From NCBI RefSeq assembly GCF_019734885.1, contig NZ_JAAXCM010000031.1, positions 90,195 through 154,194 of the forward strand: a stretch of 64,000 nt of DNA, in the 5' to 3' direction. Source of the stretch: Pseudocoprococcus catus. GTDB lineage: Bacteria > Bacillota > Clostridia > Lachnospirales > Lachnospiraceae. How positions within the stretch are numbered: position 1 is the stretch's first letter; the number at the start of each line of letters is the position of its first letter. Below the pieces are notes generated by a model. That model made no database searches and was not told where the DNA came from. It saw only the letters and a program-made list of their open reading frames with translations. A program made the translations under genes and the position numbers. This document shows positions 1 to 8,644 of the stretch, in pieces.

Positions 1-546
1 GCCAAGGAAGTCTTTGAAGTTGAGAAACGTATTGACTATATGAACAAAGAGATTACAGATTATCTTGTTAAGGCCAATCAGATCAGTCTTCCGGTGGGTG
101 ACCGCAAGAAGCTGGGTGCTTTGTTCCATGTTGTCAGTGATATTGAGCGTGTAGGTGACCATGCGGAGAATATTGCAGAGGATGTTGAGAAGCTGATCGA
201 TATGAAAGAGGATATCAACGGTATGGCAGGCGATGAAATCCGCAAGATGCAGGAGATGACGGTGAAGATTCTCCATCTTTCGATGGATATGTTCAATCTT
301 GAAGATGACAGCCATCTTCAGGATATTCTTGATCTGGAGAATGCCATTGATGAGAAGGAACGTGAACTTCAGAATCTTCATGTGAAATGTCTGACAGCGG
401 GAGAGTGCACGGCACAGGTGGGTATGATGTTCTCGGATCTGGCATCCAACCTTGAAAGAGTTGCGGATCATGCGACAAACATTGCTTTCTCTATTCTTGA
501 GGAGGATCCGGAAGGAGATAAACCACCGAAGGTTGAACTTGTATAA
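1..546 (+). CDS. Na/Pi cotransporter family protein, C-terminal PhoU-like domain (5' end outside window)
   Basis: The reading frame is open from the first base, so only the last 181 residues are seen. They are all helical and carry two copies of the PhoU signature, DIERVGDHAENIAE (nt 139-180) and NLERVADHATNIA (nt 448-486), with the E-x-x-x-D spacing that binds metal in PhoU proteins. In Firmicutes this arrangement is typical of the cytoplasmic tail of NptA/YjbB-type sodium-phosphate cotransporters. A stand-alone PhoU of the Pst system is the alternative, but no pst genes are visible and the sequence continues beyond the left edge. A strong terminator follows 45 bases downstream, so this is the end of a transcription unit. 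Confidence 0.75.
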   Translation, partial: AKEVFEVEKRIDYMNKEITDYLVKANQISLPVGDRKKLGALFHVVSDIERVGDHAENIAEDVEKLIDMKEDINGMAGDEIRKMQEMTVKILHLSMDMFNLEDDSHLQDILDLENAIDEKERELQNLHVKCLTAGECTAQVGMMFSDLASNLERVADHATNIAFSILEEDPEGDKPPKVELV

Positions 547-590
547 TGCACGGTTAAAACCAAATCAACAGAAATTGAATATAAGACAAC

Positions 591-637
591 AAATGCCTGA
601 GAGAAAAGGATGGATACATCTTCTCTCAGGCATTTTT
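591..637 (+). terminator. Intrinsic terminator after the phosphate transporter gene
   Basis: The arms AATGCCTGAGAGA and TCTCTCAGGCATT pair perfectly across a 16-base loop and are followed by a short T-run (TTTTT). Confidence 0.85.
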
Positions 638-640
638 GTA

Positions 641-700
641 GATGTAGATTGCCGCAAGCGACCGCACTCGGCGCGAGAATGTGATTTGGCCCATTCTTTT
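641..700 (+). repeat. Dispersed intergenic repeat, copy 1
   Basis: This 60-base stretch is nearly identical to sequence at 4361-4420 and 14921-14980. It starts GATGTAGATTG, contains the small hairpin GCCGC-AA-GCGAC and ends with a GAATGTG...CCATTC hairpin followed by TTTT. It lacks the GCGCACTCGCGCGA lead-in of the other two copies, because the terminator tail abuts it directly. Confidence 0.8.
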
Positions 701-704
701 CTAC

Positions 705-733
705 TGTACAGATAAACGAAAAGCTATTATAAT
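705..733 (+). promoter_or_regulatory. Putative sigma-A promoter for the Fur-family gene
   Basis: TGTACA and TATAAT are separated by exactly 17 bases, 53 bases upstream of the chosen start codon. The -35 matches the consensus at four of six positions. Confidence 0.55.
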
Positions 734-785
734 AGGAAGAGATCAATGATATGCGATAAGAATAAATATCTGGAGGATGCAGAGA

Positions 786-1232
786 ATGTCTGATGATAAA
801 CAGAATAGAAATACAAGGCAGAAATCAATGATTCTTGAATATCTCAAAGACAGGCAGGATACCCATGTGCGGGCGGAAGACATTATTCATGATCTGAATG
901 AGGGTGAGGAACGGGTTGGCAAGACAACCGTATACAGAGTCCTGAAGTCTTTGGAGACAGAGGGCAAGATCCGCAAATACACATTAAGTGAAAAATCTCC
1001 GGCATGCTATCAATTCAGTGGCGGACATCCCGAATGCAGACATCATTATCACCTAATGTGCAGCGAATGCGGAAAGCTGATTCATTTTGAGAGTGATGGA
1101 ATGCGGCAGCTGGCAGAAGAGATGATGTCAAGAGAAGACTTTGCCGTGGATGAGAGTAAAACAGTTTTTTATGGTTACTGCGGTGAATGCCGCAGAAAAA
1201 TGCAGAATGGAGGAGAACATGAAGATAGATAG
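786..1232 (+). CDS. Fur family metal/peroxide-responsive transcriptional regulator
   Basis: A 148-residue DNA-binding repressor of the Fur/PerR/Zur superfamily. The N-terminal half is the winged helix (TTVYRVLKSLE is the recognition-helix signature). The C-terminal dimerisation half has the HHYHLMCSECG metal motif and a second Cys pair, CGEC, which together make the structural zinc site. I chose ATG 786 because GGAGG at 772-776 is nine bases ahead of it; an ATG at 777 directly abuts the Shine-Dalgarno sequence. The gene overlaps the start of the HAD phosphatase by 14 bases, so the two are probably translationally coupled. Sequence alone does not decide between Fe, Mn/peroxide and Zn specificity. 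Confidence 0.85.
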   Translation: MSDDKQNRNTRQKSMILEYLKDRQDTHVRAEDIIHDLNEGEERVGKTTVYRVLKSLETEGKIRKYTLSEKSPACYQFSGGHPECRHHYHLMCSECGKLIHFESDGMRQLAEEMMSREDFAVDESKTVFYGYCGECRRKMQNGGEHEDR

Positions 1233-1845
1233 TTTAATTTTTGATCTGGATGGAACCCTTTGGGACTCATCAGAAGGAATCGTTGCCACATGGGCACTTG
1301 TACTGGAGAATTATCCGGAGATTCACAAGAAAGTGACAGCAGAAGAACTGGCATCCAACTTTGGACTTCCGCTTGAGCAGATTGCCCGCAATATGTTTCC
1401 GGATCAGCCGGAATCACTCAGACAACAGCTGATGGCCGAATGCGGTGAAAAGGAGAATCTGTATCTGGCAGAACATGGCGGCCTGCTTTATCCGAAATTG
1501 GAAGAAACCCTTCGGAATCTTTCGGAGAAATATCCCTTATTCATCGTGAGTAATTGTCAGGACGGCTATATTCAGAGCTTTTATTCCGGCAATCATACAG
1601 AGAAATACTTCAAAGACTGTGAATGCATCGGCGTCACCGGCAAATCCAAGGGTGAGAACATCCGACTTGTCATGGAGCGCAACGGCCTGAAAGCTCCGGT
1701 ATATGTAGGTGACACCCAGGGAGATGCAGACGCAGCCACTCAGGCGGGCATCCCGTTCATCTATGCCGCTTATGGCTTCGGCCAGGTCAAAGCCTTCGAT
1801 GCGGAAATACACACCTTTGAAGAACTGCTTGATATCGTGGAATAA
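1219..1845 (+). CDS. HAD superfamily phosphatase, phosphoglycolate phosphatase-like
   Basis: A 208-residue cytoplasmic hydrolase with all four HAD motifs in order: DLDGTLWDS near the N-terminus (nucleophile Asp and acid/base Asp), VSNCQDGY (motif II), GKSKGENI (motif III Lys) and YVGDTQGDADAA (motif IV). A helical cap lies between motifs I and II, as in the Gph/PGP-like branch. The ATG at 1219 has GGAGGAG just upstream and gives the MKIDSLIFDLDGT start typical of the family. It overlaps the Fur-family gene and presumably forms one operon with it. The substrate is unknown; phosphoglycolate or a sugar phosphate is likely by family. Confidence 0.85.
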   Translation: MKIDSLIFDLDGTLWDSSEGIVATWALVLENYPEIHKKVTAEELASNFGLPLEQIARNMFPDQPESLRQQLMAECGEKENLYLAEHGGLLYPKLEETLRNLSEKYPLFIVSNCQDGYIQSFYSGNHTEKYFKDCECIGVTGKSKGENIRLVMERNGLKAPVYVGDTQGDADAATQAGIPFIYAAYGFGQVKAFDAEIHTFEELLDIVE

Positions 1846-1927
1846 GCAGAAGGAGATTTTTAGCAGATATTGAGTGGAGCTTTAAGTTTTGTGTAATAAA
1901 AATTTGACGCGATAAACAAAAGAGAGA

Positions 1928-1962
1928 CTGCCGCATTTACTTTGATAAAGCATGTGCGGCAG
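1928..1962. terminator. Probable (bidirectional) terminator between convergent genes
   Basis: CTGCCGCA pairs with TGCGGCAG across a 19-base AT-rich loop, in the gap between the converging HAD gene and ychF. A further copy, TGCGGCAGTCT (2152-2162), can also pair with AGACTGCCGCA (1925-1935). Confidence 0.5.
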
Positions 1963-1974
1963 AACTATATCTGA

Positions 1975-2115
1975 ATGGATTCAAAAAGAGTTATTCGAAC
2001 ACAGGTGCTTCAACGTCGGCTGGTACTTTGGCAGTGTATTGTACTGCCTTATGTACCACTGCCAGACGTTGGCAACGAGAGTGTGCCTGTATTGAATAAC
2101 TCTTTTTGAATCCAT
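1975..2115. repeat. 141-bp near-perfect palindromic element
   Basis: The 33-base outer arms (from ATGGATTCAAAAAGAGTTATTC at 1975 and its complement ending at 2115) match at all but a few positions. The inner segments around CAACGTC/GACGTTG also pair, so the whole segment folds into one long hairpin. It has no coding potential. It lies between two transcription units that converge, inside the flanking TGCGGCAG terminator repeats, which suggests insertion of a small MITE-like element into an older terminator. Confidence 0.7.
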
Positions 2116-2172
2116 ATATTGTTTGAGAAGCTGCACTGCATTATTCCATCATGCGGCAGTCTTATTTATGAT

Positions 2173-3273
2173 TTAAACGTTAAAGCGGAACAGAATCACG
2201 TCGCCGTCTTTGACAATGTATTCCTTGCCTTCCATACCAACGATACCTTTCTCCTTGGCGGCAGCAAGACTTCCGTTGTCAAGAAGATCCTGATAGTTGA
2301 CAACTTCTGCTTTGATGAAACCACGTTCAAAGTCTGTATGGATCTTGCCGGCTGCCTGAGGTGCTTTGGTACCTTTCTTGATAGTCCATGCACGACATTC
2401 ATCTTCGCCGGCTGTAAGGAAACTGATCAGGCCGAGAAGACTATAGCTTGCTGCAACCAGTTTGTCAAGACCGCTGGAGGAAACACCCAGATCCTCCAGG
2501 TATTCTTTCTTCTCATCATCGTCGAGATCAGCAAGTTCCTGCTCGATCTGTGCGCAGATAACAAATACTTCTGCGCCTTCTTCTTTGGCCATCTCTCTGA
2601 CTTTGGCAACATGAGGGTTGGATGCACCGTCATCTGCAAGATCATCTTCTGCAACATTGGCAGCGTAGATGGTTGGCTTAGCAGTCAGAAGATTATAATT
2701 CTTAAACCAGATCTGGTCATCTTCATCATCCGGAATTTCAAATGTTCTTGCCATTTTGCCATCTTCAAGATGTGCCTTAACAGCCTGTGCCAGTTCCAAT
2801 TCCTTAGCATATGCCTTGTCCATCTTGGCCTGTTTGGAGATTTTGGAAATTCTTCTGTCCAGAATTTCGATATCAGAGAAAATCAGCTCCAGATTGATGG
2901 TTTCGATATCTCTGGCAGGATCGACAGATCCGTCTACATGAATGATATTGTCATCTTCAAAACAACGGACAACATGTACGATGGCATCTACTTCACGGAT
3001 ATTGGCAAGGAACTGGTTGCCCAGGCCTTCACCCTTGCTGGCACCCTTTACAAGACCTGCAATATCAACAAATTCGATGGTGGCTGGTGTTACCTTCTTT
3101 GTGTGATACAGTTCACCCAGTTTCACAATTCGTTCATCGGGAACAGCAACAATACCTACGTTTGGGTCGATGGTTGCAAACGGATAGTTTGCAGATAATG
3201 CTCCGGCCTTTGTCAGAGAGTTGAATAAAGTACTCTTACCGACATTTGGCAGACCCACAATACCTAATTTCAT
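2173..3273 (-). CDS. ychF: Redox-regulated ATPase / Obg-like GTPase YchF
   Basis: A 366-residue cytoplasmic P-loop NTPase of the universally conserved YchF/OLA1 family, which binds ribosomes and has been linked to translation and stress. It starts [15 protein letters not shown] (G1 loop), has [10 protein letters not shown] (G3), and shows NVAE where GTPases have NKxD; this substitution is the known reason YchF prefers ATP. The C-terminus is a TGS domain ending in a [19 protein letters not shown] tail. Length and motif order are full and normal. It is transcribed alone on the minus strand, facing the HAD gene. Confidence 0.95.
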   Translation of the reverse strand: MKLGIVGLPNVGKSTLFNSLTKAGALSANYPFATIDPNVGIVAVPDERIVKLGELYHTKKVTPATIEFVDIAGLVKGASKGEGLGNQFLANIREVDAIVHVVRCFEDDNIIHVDGSVDPARDIETINLELIFSDIEILDRRISKISKQAKMDKAYAKELELAQAVKAHLEDGKMARTFEIPDDEDDQIWFKNYNLLTAKPTIYAANVAEDDLADDGASNPHVAKVREMAKEEGAEVFVICAQIEQELADLDDDEKKEYLEDLGVSSSGLDKLVAASYSLLGLISFLTAGEDECRAWTIKKGTKAPQAAGKIHTDFERGFIKAEVVNYQDLLDNGSLAAAKEKGIVGMEGKEYIVKDGDVILFRFNV

Positions 3274-3351
3274 ATCTATTTCCTCACTTTCAATGCAGTT
3301 TTCCGTATTATTTTAGCACAGTTCACATAAAAAGAACAGATATTTTATGAC

Positions 3352-3380
3352 TTGATTTTTATAATAAAGCAGTTTACAAT
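3352..3380 (+). promoter_or_regulatory. Putative sigma-A promoter of lgt
   Basis: TTGATT and TACAAT are 17 bases apart and lie 28 bases upstream of the lgt ATG, which has an AAAGGAGGG ribosome site. Confidence 0.6.
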
Positions 3381-3408
3381 GAAATGAACGATAAAAGGAG
3401 GGCATAAG

Positions 3409-4275
3409 ATGACAGGAGCAAGTATCCGGTTCCCGCATTTGGGGATCGTTATCGAACATCTGGATAAAAGTATTTCTATATTTGGTTTTAATATTGCTTA
3501 TTACGGTATTATCATCGGCATCGGTATGCTGTGCGGTATAGCTATGGCGGTGCATGAAGCAAAACGGACGGGGCAGAACCCGGAAATGTATTATGATTTC
3601 GCATTATGTGCGATTGTTTCAGCTATCGTGGGCTGCAGGGTTTATTATGTGGCCTTTGAATGGTCCTATTACAGTCAGCATCCGTTGGAAATCCTGAATC
3701 TGAGACAGGGTGGTCTCGCTATTTATGGAGGCATTATTGGCGGATTCATCTGTATGGTTATTTTTTCGAAGATAAGGAAGGCTAGTCTGCTTTTGATGGC
3801 AGATACCGTTGCGCCGGCACTTTTGATCGGTCAGATTATCGGACGGTGGGGCAACTTTTTTAACAGAGAGGCCTTTGGCGGTTATTCAGACGGATTGCTG
3901 GCGATGCAGATTCGCGTAGATGAGGCAGCCTATACAACACAGGATCTGATGAACAAGGCAGTGACCATTGACGGGACACAGTATATTCAGGTACAGCCGA
4001 CGTTTTTGTATGAGTCCCTTTGGAATCTGGGGGTCCTGATTATTATTCTTCTTTACAGAAAGCATAAGAAGTTTGACGGAGAGCTTTTTATGATGTATCT
4101 GTTTGGCTACGGTATTGGACGATTTATCATTGAGAGTTTCAGGACCGATCAGCTGCTTTTGCCATATATCGGGCTGCCGGTATCACAGGTGTTTTCAGCC
4201 TGCCTGGCTGTATTCGCCCTGATTGTGATGATTTACAAACGAAGCCGGTTAAAGAAGAGCATACACAAGAGCTAA
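3409..4275 (+). CDS. lgt: Phosphatidylglycerol--prolipoprotein diacylglyceryl transferase
   Basis: An integral membrane enzyme of 288 residues that attaches diacylglycerol to the lipobox Cys of prolipoproteins, the first step of lipoprotein maturation. About seven hydrophobic segments alternate with loops. The family signature GRWGNFFNREAFG holds the essential Arg and Asn; GGLAIYGGIIGG and GRFIIESFRTDQ are the other conserved blocks. The start is set by AAAGGAGGG seven bases before ATG 3409. Lipoproteins in this window that it would process include those at 41135 and 43909. It is monocistronic, with its own promoter and a terminator right after it. Confidence 0.95.
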   Translation: MTGASIRFPHLGIVIEHLDKSISIFGFNIAYYGIIIGIGMLCGIAMAVHEAKRTGQNPEMYYDFALCAIVSAIVGCRVYYVAFEWSYYSQHPLEILNLRQGGLAIYGGIIGGFICMVIFSKIRKASLLLMADTVAPALLIGQIIGRWGNFFNREAFGGYSDGLLAMQIRVDEAAYTTQDLMNKAVTIDGTQYIQVQPTFLYESLWNLGVLIIILLYRKHKKFDGELFMMYLFGYGIGRFIIESFRTDQLLLPYIGLPVSQVFSACLAVFALIVMIYKRSRLKKSIHKS

Positions 4276-4292
4276 TTGAATACAACACAATC

Positions 4293-4344
4293 AAAAAGTA
4301 CTGTCAGGTGGGGAGTGATCCCATGATCCTGCAGTGCTTTTTTT
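4293..4344 (+). terminator. Intrinsic terminator of lgt
   Basis: AAAAAGTACTGTCAGG pairs (one bulge, one wobble) with CCTGCAGTGCTTTTT, and the stem ends in seven Ts. Confidence 0.75.
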
Positions 4345-4346
4345 AT

Positions 4347-4421
4347 GCGCACTCGCGCGAAGATGTAGATTGTCGCAAGCGACCGCGCTCGGCGCGAGAA
4401 TGTGCCAAAGTACATTCTTTT
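4347..4421 (+). repeat. Dispersed intergenic repeat, copy 2
   Basis: A full-length 75-base copy: GCGCACTCGCGCGA, GATGTAGATTG, the hairpin GTCGC-AA-GCGAC, CGGCGCGAGAATGTG, then a GAATGTGC...GTACATTC hairpin with a T-rich tail. It lies immediately after the lgt terminator, in the same orientation as copies 1 and 3. Confidence 0.8.
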
Positions 4422-4483
4422 ATATAATTTTTTGCAATGCCAAAAGTTCACAAAAATTTAAAAGTAAATTTCTATTTTACCTA

Positions 4484-4512
4484 TTGATATATTGATGTGA
4501 ATAGTCTAAAAT
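4484..4512 (+). promoter_or_regulatory. Sigma-A promoter of the dcw cluster (PmraZ)
   Basis: TTGATA at 4484-4489 and TAAAAT at 4507-4512 have the ideal 17-base spacer. Transcription would begin near 4519, just before the GTGG boxes. Confidence 0.75.
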
Positions 4513-4523
4513 AAATAACATAA

Positions 4524-4558
4524 GTGGTGATTTGTGGTAAATAGTGGTTTAAAGTGGG
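4524..4558 (+). promoter_or_regulatory. MraZ operator: four GTGG boxes at 10-bp spacing
   Basis: GTGG occurs at 4524, 4534, 4544 and 4554, exactly one helical turn apart, between the promoter and the mraZ ribosome site. MraZ is known to bind phased direct repeats with a TGG(G) core in the 5' leader of its own operon. The arrangement here therefore predicts autorepression of the cluster. Confidence 0.85.
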
Positions 4559-4619
4559 ATTAAACACCTTGATGTTGTGGCAGACACGAGGATTCCTGTA
4601 AAACAAAGGTGGACATGGA

Positions 4620-5063
4620 ATGGATGGCTTTATTGGTGAGTACTATCATACAATAGATACAAAGGGCAGAGTGATCATTCCCCAGAAGTATAGAGAAGAT
4701 CTGGGGGAGACTTTTATTTTGTCCAAAGGCCTTGACGGCTGTCTGTGGATTCACCCGATGGAAGAATGGCGGGAATTTACTGCAAATTTAAGAGAGTTAT
4801 CTACCATTGATAAAGGCAGCAGACAGTTCAAGCGTTTCTTTATGTCAGGAGCAACAGAATGTGAATTTGATAAGCAGGGACGTATTCTTGTACCGGCTTC
4901 ACTTCGCAAATACGCAGATCTCCAGAAGGATGTTGTACTGACGGGCATGGATACCCGTATTGAACTCTGGAGCGCAGAGAAATGGGATGTGGAGAGTGAC
5001 CTGGATGACGAAGATATGGAAGCAGTTGCAGCCCATATGGCAAGTCTCGGTGTGAAGATATAG
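4620..5063 (+). CDS. mraZ: Transcriptional regulator MraZ
   Basis: A 147-residue DNA-binding protein built of two SpoVT/AbrB-like beta-barrel halves, each with the D-x-x-x-R motif: DTKGRVIIP near residue 14 and DKQGRILVP near residue 84. It forms ring-shaped oligomers that bind phased repeats and control the division cluster. The start MDGFIGEYYHTID matches the usual beginning of the family, and AAAGGTGG lies eight bases ahead. It is the first gene of the cluster, ten bases before rsmH. The four GTGG boxes in its leader are the expected target. Confidence 0.95.
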   Translation: MDGFIGEYYHTIDTKGRVIIPQKYREDLGETFILSKGLDGCLWIHPMEEWREFTANLRELSTIDKGSRQFKRFFMSGATECEFDKQGRILVPASLRKYADLQKDVVLTGMDTRIELWSAEKWDVESDLDDEDMEAVAAHMASLGVKI

Positions 5064-5072
5064 GAGGATATT

Positions 5073-6014
5073 ATGACGTTTCAGCATTATTCTGTTTTAC
5101 TGAATGAAACGATTGAACAATTAGATATAAAAGAGAATGGTATTTATGTGGATGGTACTTTAGGCGGGGGCGGACATGCCAACGCTGTTCTGCAAAGGTT
5201 AGGCGATGGCGGAAGGCTGATCGGCATTGATCAGGATGCCGCAGCGATTCAGGCAGCCGGTGAACGGCTGGCACCTTTCGGTGACAAAGTGACAGTTGTC
5301 AGAAGTAATTACAGTGCCATGCCGCAGGTACTTGAAGATCTGGGTATCCATGGTGTAGATGGAATCGTGTTGGATCTGGGTGTATCTTCTTATCAGCTTG
5401 ATACTGTTGAGAGAGGATTTACTTACAGAGAAGATACTGTTCTTGATATGCGTATGGATCAGAGACAGACGAAGACAGCCAGAGATATAGTCAATGATTA
5501 CACGGAGACAGAATTGTTCCACATGATCAGAGATTATGGTGAAGATAAATTTGCACGCAATATTGCCAAGCATATTGTGGCCGCCAGAGAGAAGAAGCCT
5601 ATTGAGACAACCGGTGAGCTGAATGATATTATCAGAGCGGCGATTCCGGCGAAGGTCAGGGCAAAGGGCGGACATCCTTCAAAGAAGACGTATCAGGCGA
5701 TTCGAATTGAGCTGAATCATGAACTGGATGTTTTGAAGAATACTTTAGGTCAGATGATTGATCTGCTGAATGATCATGGAAGAATATGTGTAATCACATT
5801 TCATTCACTTGAGGATAGAATTGTTAAAAATATATTCAATACCAGTGAGAAGCCATGTACATGCCCGCCTTCTTTCCCTGTATGTGTATGCGGGAAGAAA
5901 TCAAAGGGCAAAGTGATTTCAAGGAAACCAATTCTTCCGAGTGAGGAAGAATTAACGGTGAACAGCCGTTCCAAGAGTGCGAAGCTCAGGGTATTTGAAC
6001 GTATCAAAGAATAG
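5073..6014 (+). CDS. rsmH: 16S rRNA (cytosine(1402)-N(4))-methyltransferase
   Basis: A 313-residue SAM-dependent enzyme that methylates N4 of C1402 in the decoding centre of 16S rRNA. Visible motifs are [10 protein letters not shown] (SAM loop), [27 protein letters not shown] and [12 protein letters not shown], in the order usual for RsmH/MraW. The start has GGAGGA a few bases upstream. It has kept its ancestral position directly after mraZ. The Cys-rich stretch near residue 268 ([13 protein letters not shown]) is also usual in clostridial members. Confidence 0.95.
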   Translation: MTFQHYSVLLNETIEQLDIKENGIYVDGTLGGGGHANAVLQRLGDGGRLIGIDQDAAAIQAAGERLAPFGDKVTVVRSNYSAMPQVLEDLGIHGVDGIVLDLGVSSYQLDTVERGFTYREDTVLDMRMDQRQTKTARDIVNDYTETELFHMIRDYGEDKFARNIAKHIVAAREKKPIETTGELNDIIRAAIPAKVRAKGGHPSKKTYQAIRIELNHELDVLKNTLGQMIDLLNDHGRICVITFHSLEDRIVKNIFNTSEKPCTCPPSFPVCVCGKKSKGKVISRKPILPSEEELTVNSRSKSAKLRVFERIKE

Positions 6015-6067
6015 ATAACAGGCAGCTGATGCAGGCTGCCTTATTAATAAAGAAAGGGTGGCGTTGG

Positions 6068-6568
6068 ATGGCAGAGAAGCGCAGCAATCAATCTGCAATG
6101 CATCGAAGAGAGACCGAACGCTATTATATAGATGGAAATACAGCACGAAGGCTGAATGAACAGCCTCAAATTCCTAAAAGAACAAAGAAGAATATACAGG
6201 AACAGCCGAAACAGGCTCCTGTCAGACACAAGAAAAGAGTATCTGCTTTTGATTTAAAGTATACCCTTTTTCTTGTTGTGTCTGTAGGAATTACTCTGGG
6301 CACCTGTTTTATGTATCTACACTCCAATTCGGCATTGAGTGATGCCAAACAGAACGTAACTGCACTGCAGACACAGCTTCAGACTTTACAGGAACAGAAT
6401 ACTTCATTAAAGGGAAGTCTGAATACAAGCATTGATCTGGATCAGATTTATCAGATTGCTACGGGAGAACTGGGCATGGTGTATGCAGATGAGAGCCAGA
6501 TTATTTATTATAATAGTAGTAACGATGATTATGTACGGCAGTATGAATCTATACCGGACAAACAGTAA
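6068..6568 (+). CDS. ftsL: Cell division protein FtsL-like (septum formation initiator family)
   Basis: A 166-residue bitopic membrane protein. A basic cytoplasmic N-terminus rich in Arg, Lys and Gln is followed by one hydrophobic helix (about residues 60-83, LKYTLFLVVSVGITLG...). An extracytoplasmic heptad-rich coiled coil follows (ALQTQLQTLQEQNTSLKGSL). This architecture and its place between rsmH and the transpeptidases identify an FtsL-type scaffold of the divisome, although sequence identity in this family is always low. ATG 6068 follows GGGTGG by about five bases; an upstream in-frame ATG (6029) has no ribosome site. It probably pairs with FtsQ, encoded at 12799. Confidence 0.75.
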   Translation: MAEKRSNQSAMHRRETERYYIDGNTARRLNEQPQIPKRTKKNIQEQPKQAPVRHKKRVSAFDLKYTLFLVVSVGITLGTCFMYLHSNSALSDAKQNVTALQTQLQTLQEQNTSLKGSLNTSIDLDQIYQIATGELGMVYADESQIIYYNSSNDDYVRQYESIPDKQ

Positions 6569-6600
6569 GATAGATGACTTTAAATTTAGGTGAGTGTTAG

Positions 6601-8583
6601 ATGGCGAAGAAAAAAATACGGAAATTTTCCAAGACAAATAGAAGAAGATTATTGATTGTGTTTCTATTTGTTCTTGTTTGCTTTGTGTGTCTGATTATAA
6701 GACTTGTGCAGATTAATATCGCAGATGGCGATACTTACGAGAAGAATGTACTGACACTGCTCAATTATGACGGGCAGACGATTCCTTACAAGCGAGGCGA
6801 TATTACAGACAGGAATGGTACTGTTCTTGCAACAAGTGAGAAGATCTACAATCTCGTCCTTGATCCGTATGTTATTACACAAAGTACTGATGAGAAAGCC
6901 TCTGAGTATGTTGCTGAGGTACTGGAGGAATACTTTTCAATTGATCAGGCTACGGTGAAGAAAACTTTGGAGGAACAGCCAAACAGCCGTTATGTTGTTC
7001 TGAGGAGAAAGATGACCTATGATGAGAAAAAGCCATATGATGATTTTCTATCTTCGGAGGACGAGAACGATCAGAAAATCATCAGTGCGGTTTCATCCGG
7101 TATCTGGTTCGAAGAAAGTTATCAGAGAATGTATCCTTTTTCCACACTTGCGTGTGATCTGATCGGTTTTACATCCGGGGATGACATAGGTCTGTGGGGA
7201 ATAGAAAGCTATTATGATAAGATGCTTTCAGGCACAGACGGAAGAAAATATGGTTATCTCAATGATGATGTGGATCTTCAGAAGGTAACAGAAGAACCCC
7301 ATAACGGCAAGACTATTGTATCCACCGTTGATATCAATATCCAACGAATTGCTGAAAAGTACATCAGTGAATTTATGCAGGAGACAGGTGCCAAGAATGT
7401 GGCGGCACTGGTGATGAATCCGAACAACGGCGAGGTGCTTGGTATGGCAAGCGCGCCGGTTTTCGATCTGAATAAACCGAGAGATCTGACAATAGCCGGC
7501 TATACGGAGGATCAGATTGCGAATATGAATGATCAGGATATGTCCGATGCACTCTACCAGGTCTGGCGTAATTTCTGCGTGAATGATACTTATGAGCCGG
7601 GTTCGATCGTCAAGACAATGACAGTGTCCTATGCATTGGATCAGGCCCTGGTGGATCCTGATGAGAATTTTGTCTGTGACGGCGGTCAGACCTATACAGA
7701 CGGAACCTTTGTATCCTGTAACTCTGTTCATGAAAATCTGACATTGACGGGAAGTATTGTTCATTCCTGTAATGATGTTATGATGCAGCTCAGTGACAGG
7801 ATTGGTGCTGCAAGCTTTATCCAGATGCAGAAATTATTTGGTTTCGGTCAGCTGACAGGCATTGATCTTCCCGGTGAAGCGAGCTGTGCGGCAACAATTT
7901 ATACAGCAGATACGATGGGGCCTGTGGAGTTGTGGACGAGTTCTTTCGGACAGGGCTATAATACAACAATGGTTCAGGTGGCATCTGCATTCAGTTCCAT
8001 TGTCAATGGCGGTTATTATTATAAACCGCATGTTGTTTCCGAGATTGCTTCGGACAGCGGCAATACCATTCAGATGATCGACAAGACACTGATGAGAACA
8101 ACTGTTTCCAATACTACATCCGAATGGATGAAGAATGCTCTTTATCAGACGGTTGAAAGCGGCAGTGGTCAGCCGGCACAGGTTGCCGGATATCGCATCG
8201 GCGGTAAGACAGGTACAGCTGAGAAGGTACCGCGAGGAACAAAAGCACGTCTGGTATCTTTTATTGGAGCGGCTCCGATTGATGATCCGCAGCTGGTGGT
8301 TTATGTGGTTGTTGATGAGGCCAACGCAGAAGATCAGGGGCAGAGTTCCTTTGCATCAACGATAGCAGGAAAGATTTTCTCAGAGGCTCTGCCATATCTG
8401 CAGATATTCCCGACAGAAGAAGTGCCTGAGACAGAGACAGATGAAAATTATGATGGCTACAGTGCAGATAATGAGGATGAAGTTGATGCGAATGAGGGTG
8501 CTGATGAAGGCGATAACATGGATGAAGCAGACAATGGCGATGACGGCAGTGATGACGGACAGGCAGTTGACGACGGCGAATAG
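6601..8583 (+). CDS. Class B penicillin-binding protein (FtsI/PBP2-like transpeptidase) with acidic C-tail
   Basis: A 660-residue membrane-anchored D,D-transpeptidase for septal or spore peptidoglycan. It has a Lys-rich N-terminus, one TM helix (about residues 17-38), a PBP dimerisation domain (KRGDITDRNGTVLA at its start), then the catalytic domain with SIVK, SCN and KTGT motifs in order. There are no PASTA repeats. Instead the last roughly 55 residues are almost purely Asp/Glu with Gly, Ala and Asn, an unusual low-complexity anionic tail outside the membrane. It is one of two tandem class B PBPs; which one serves vegetative septation and which sporulation (SpoVD-like) cannot be settled from sequence. 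Confidence 0.9.
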   Translation: MAKKKIRKFSKTNRRRLLIVFLFVLVCFVCLIIRLVQINIADGDTYEKNVLTLLNYDGQTIPYKRGDITDRNGTVLATSEKIYNLVLDPYVITQSTDEKASEYVAEVLEEYFSIDQATVKKTLEEQPNSRYVVLRRKMTYDEKKPYDDFLSSEDENDQKIISAVSSGIWFEESYQRMYPFSTLACDLIGFTSGDDIGLWGIESYYDKMLSGTDGRKYGYLNDDVDLQKVTEEPHNGKTIVSTVDINIQRIAEKYISEFMQETGAKNVAALVMNPNNGEVLGMASAPVFDLNKPRDLTIAGYTEDQIANMNDQDMSDALYQVWRNFCVNDTYEPGSIVKTMTVSYALDQALVDPDENFVCDGGQTYTDGTFVSCNSVHENLTLTGSIVHSCNDVMMQLSDRIGAASFIQMQKLFGFGQLTGIDLPGEASCAATIYTADTMGPVELWTSSFGQGYNTTMVQVASAFSSIVNGGYYYKPHVVSEIASDSGNTIQMIDKTLMRTTVSNTTSEWMKNALYQTVESGSGQPAQVAGYRIGGKTGTAEKVPRGTKARLVSFIGAAPIDDPQLVVYVVVDEANAEDQGQSSFASTIAGKIFSEALPYLQIFPTEEVPETETDENYDGYSADNEDEVDANEGADEGDNMDEADNGDDGSDDGQAVDDGE

Positions 8584-8644
8584 CCGGAAGTTCTAAAATG
8601 ACTGAAACAACATAATATAATAAAAAATGAAAGCGGACAAATGA

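Noticed and set aside
2119..3198. A 359-codon open frame on the plus strand opposite ychF
   Set aside because: It is antisense to a complete, highly conserved gene, is rich in Cys/Phe/Ile as expected for a mirrored frame, and has no ribosome site.
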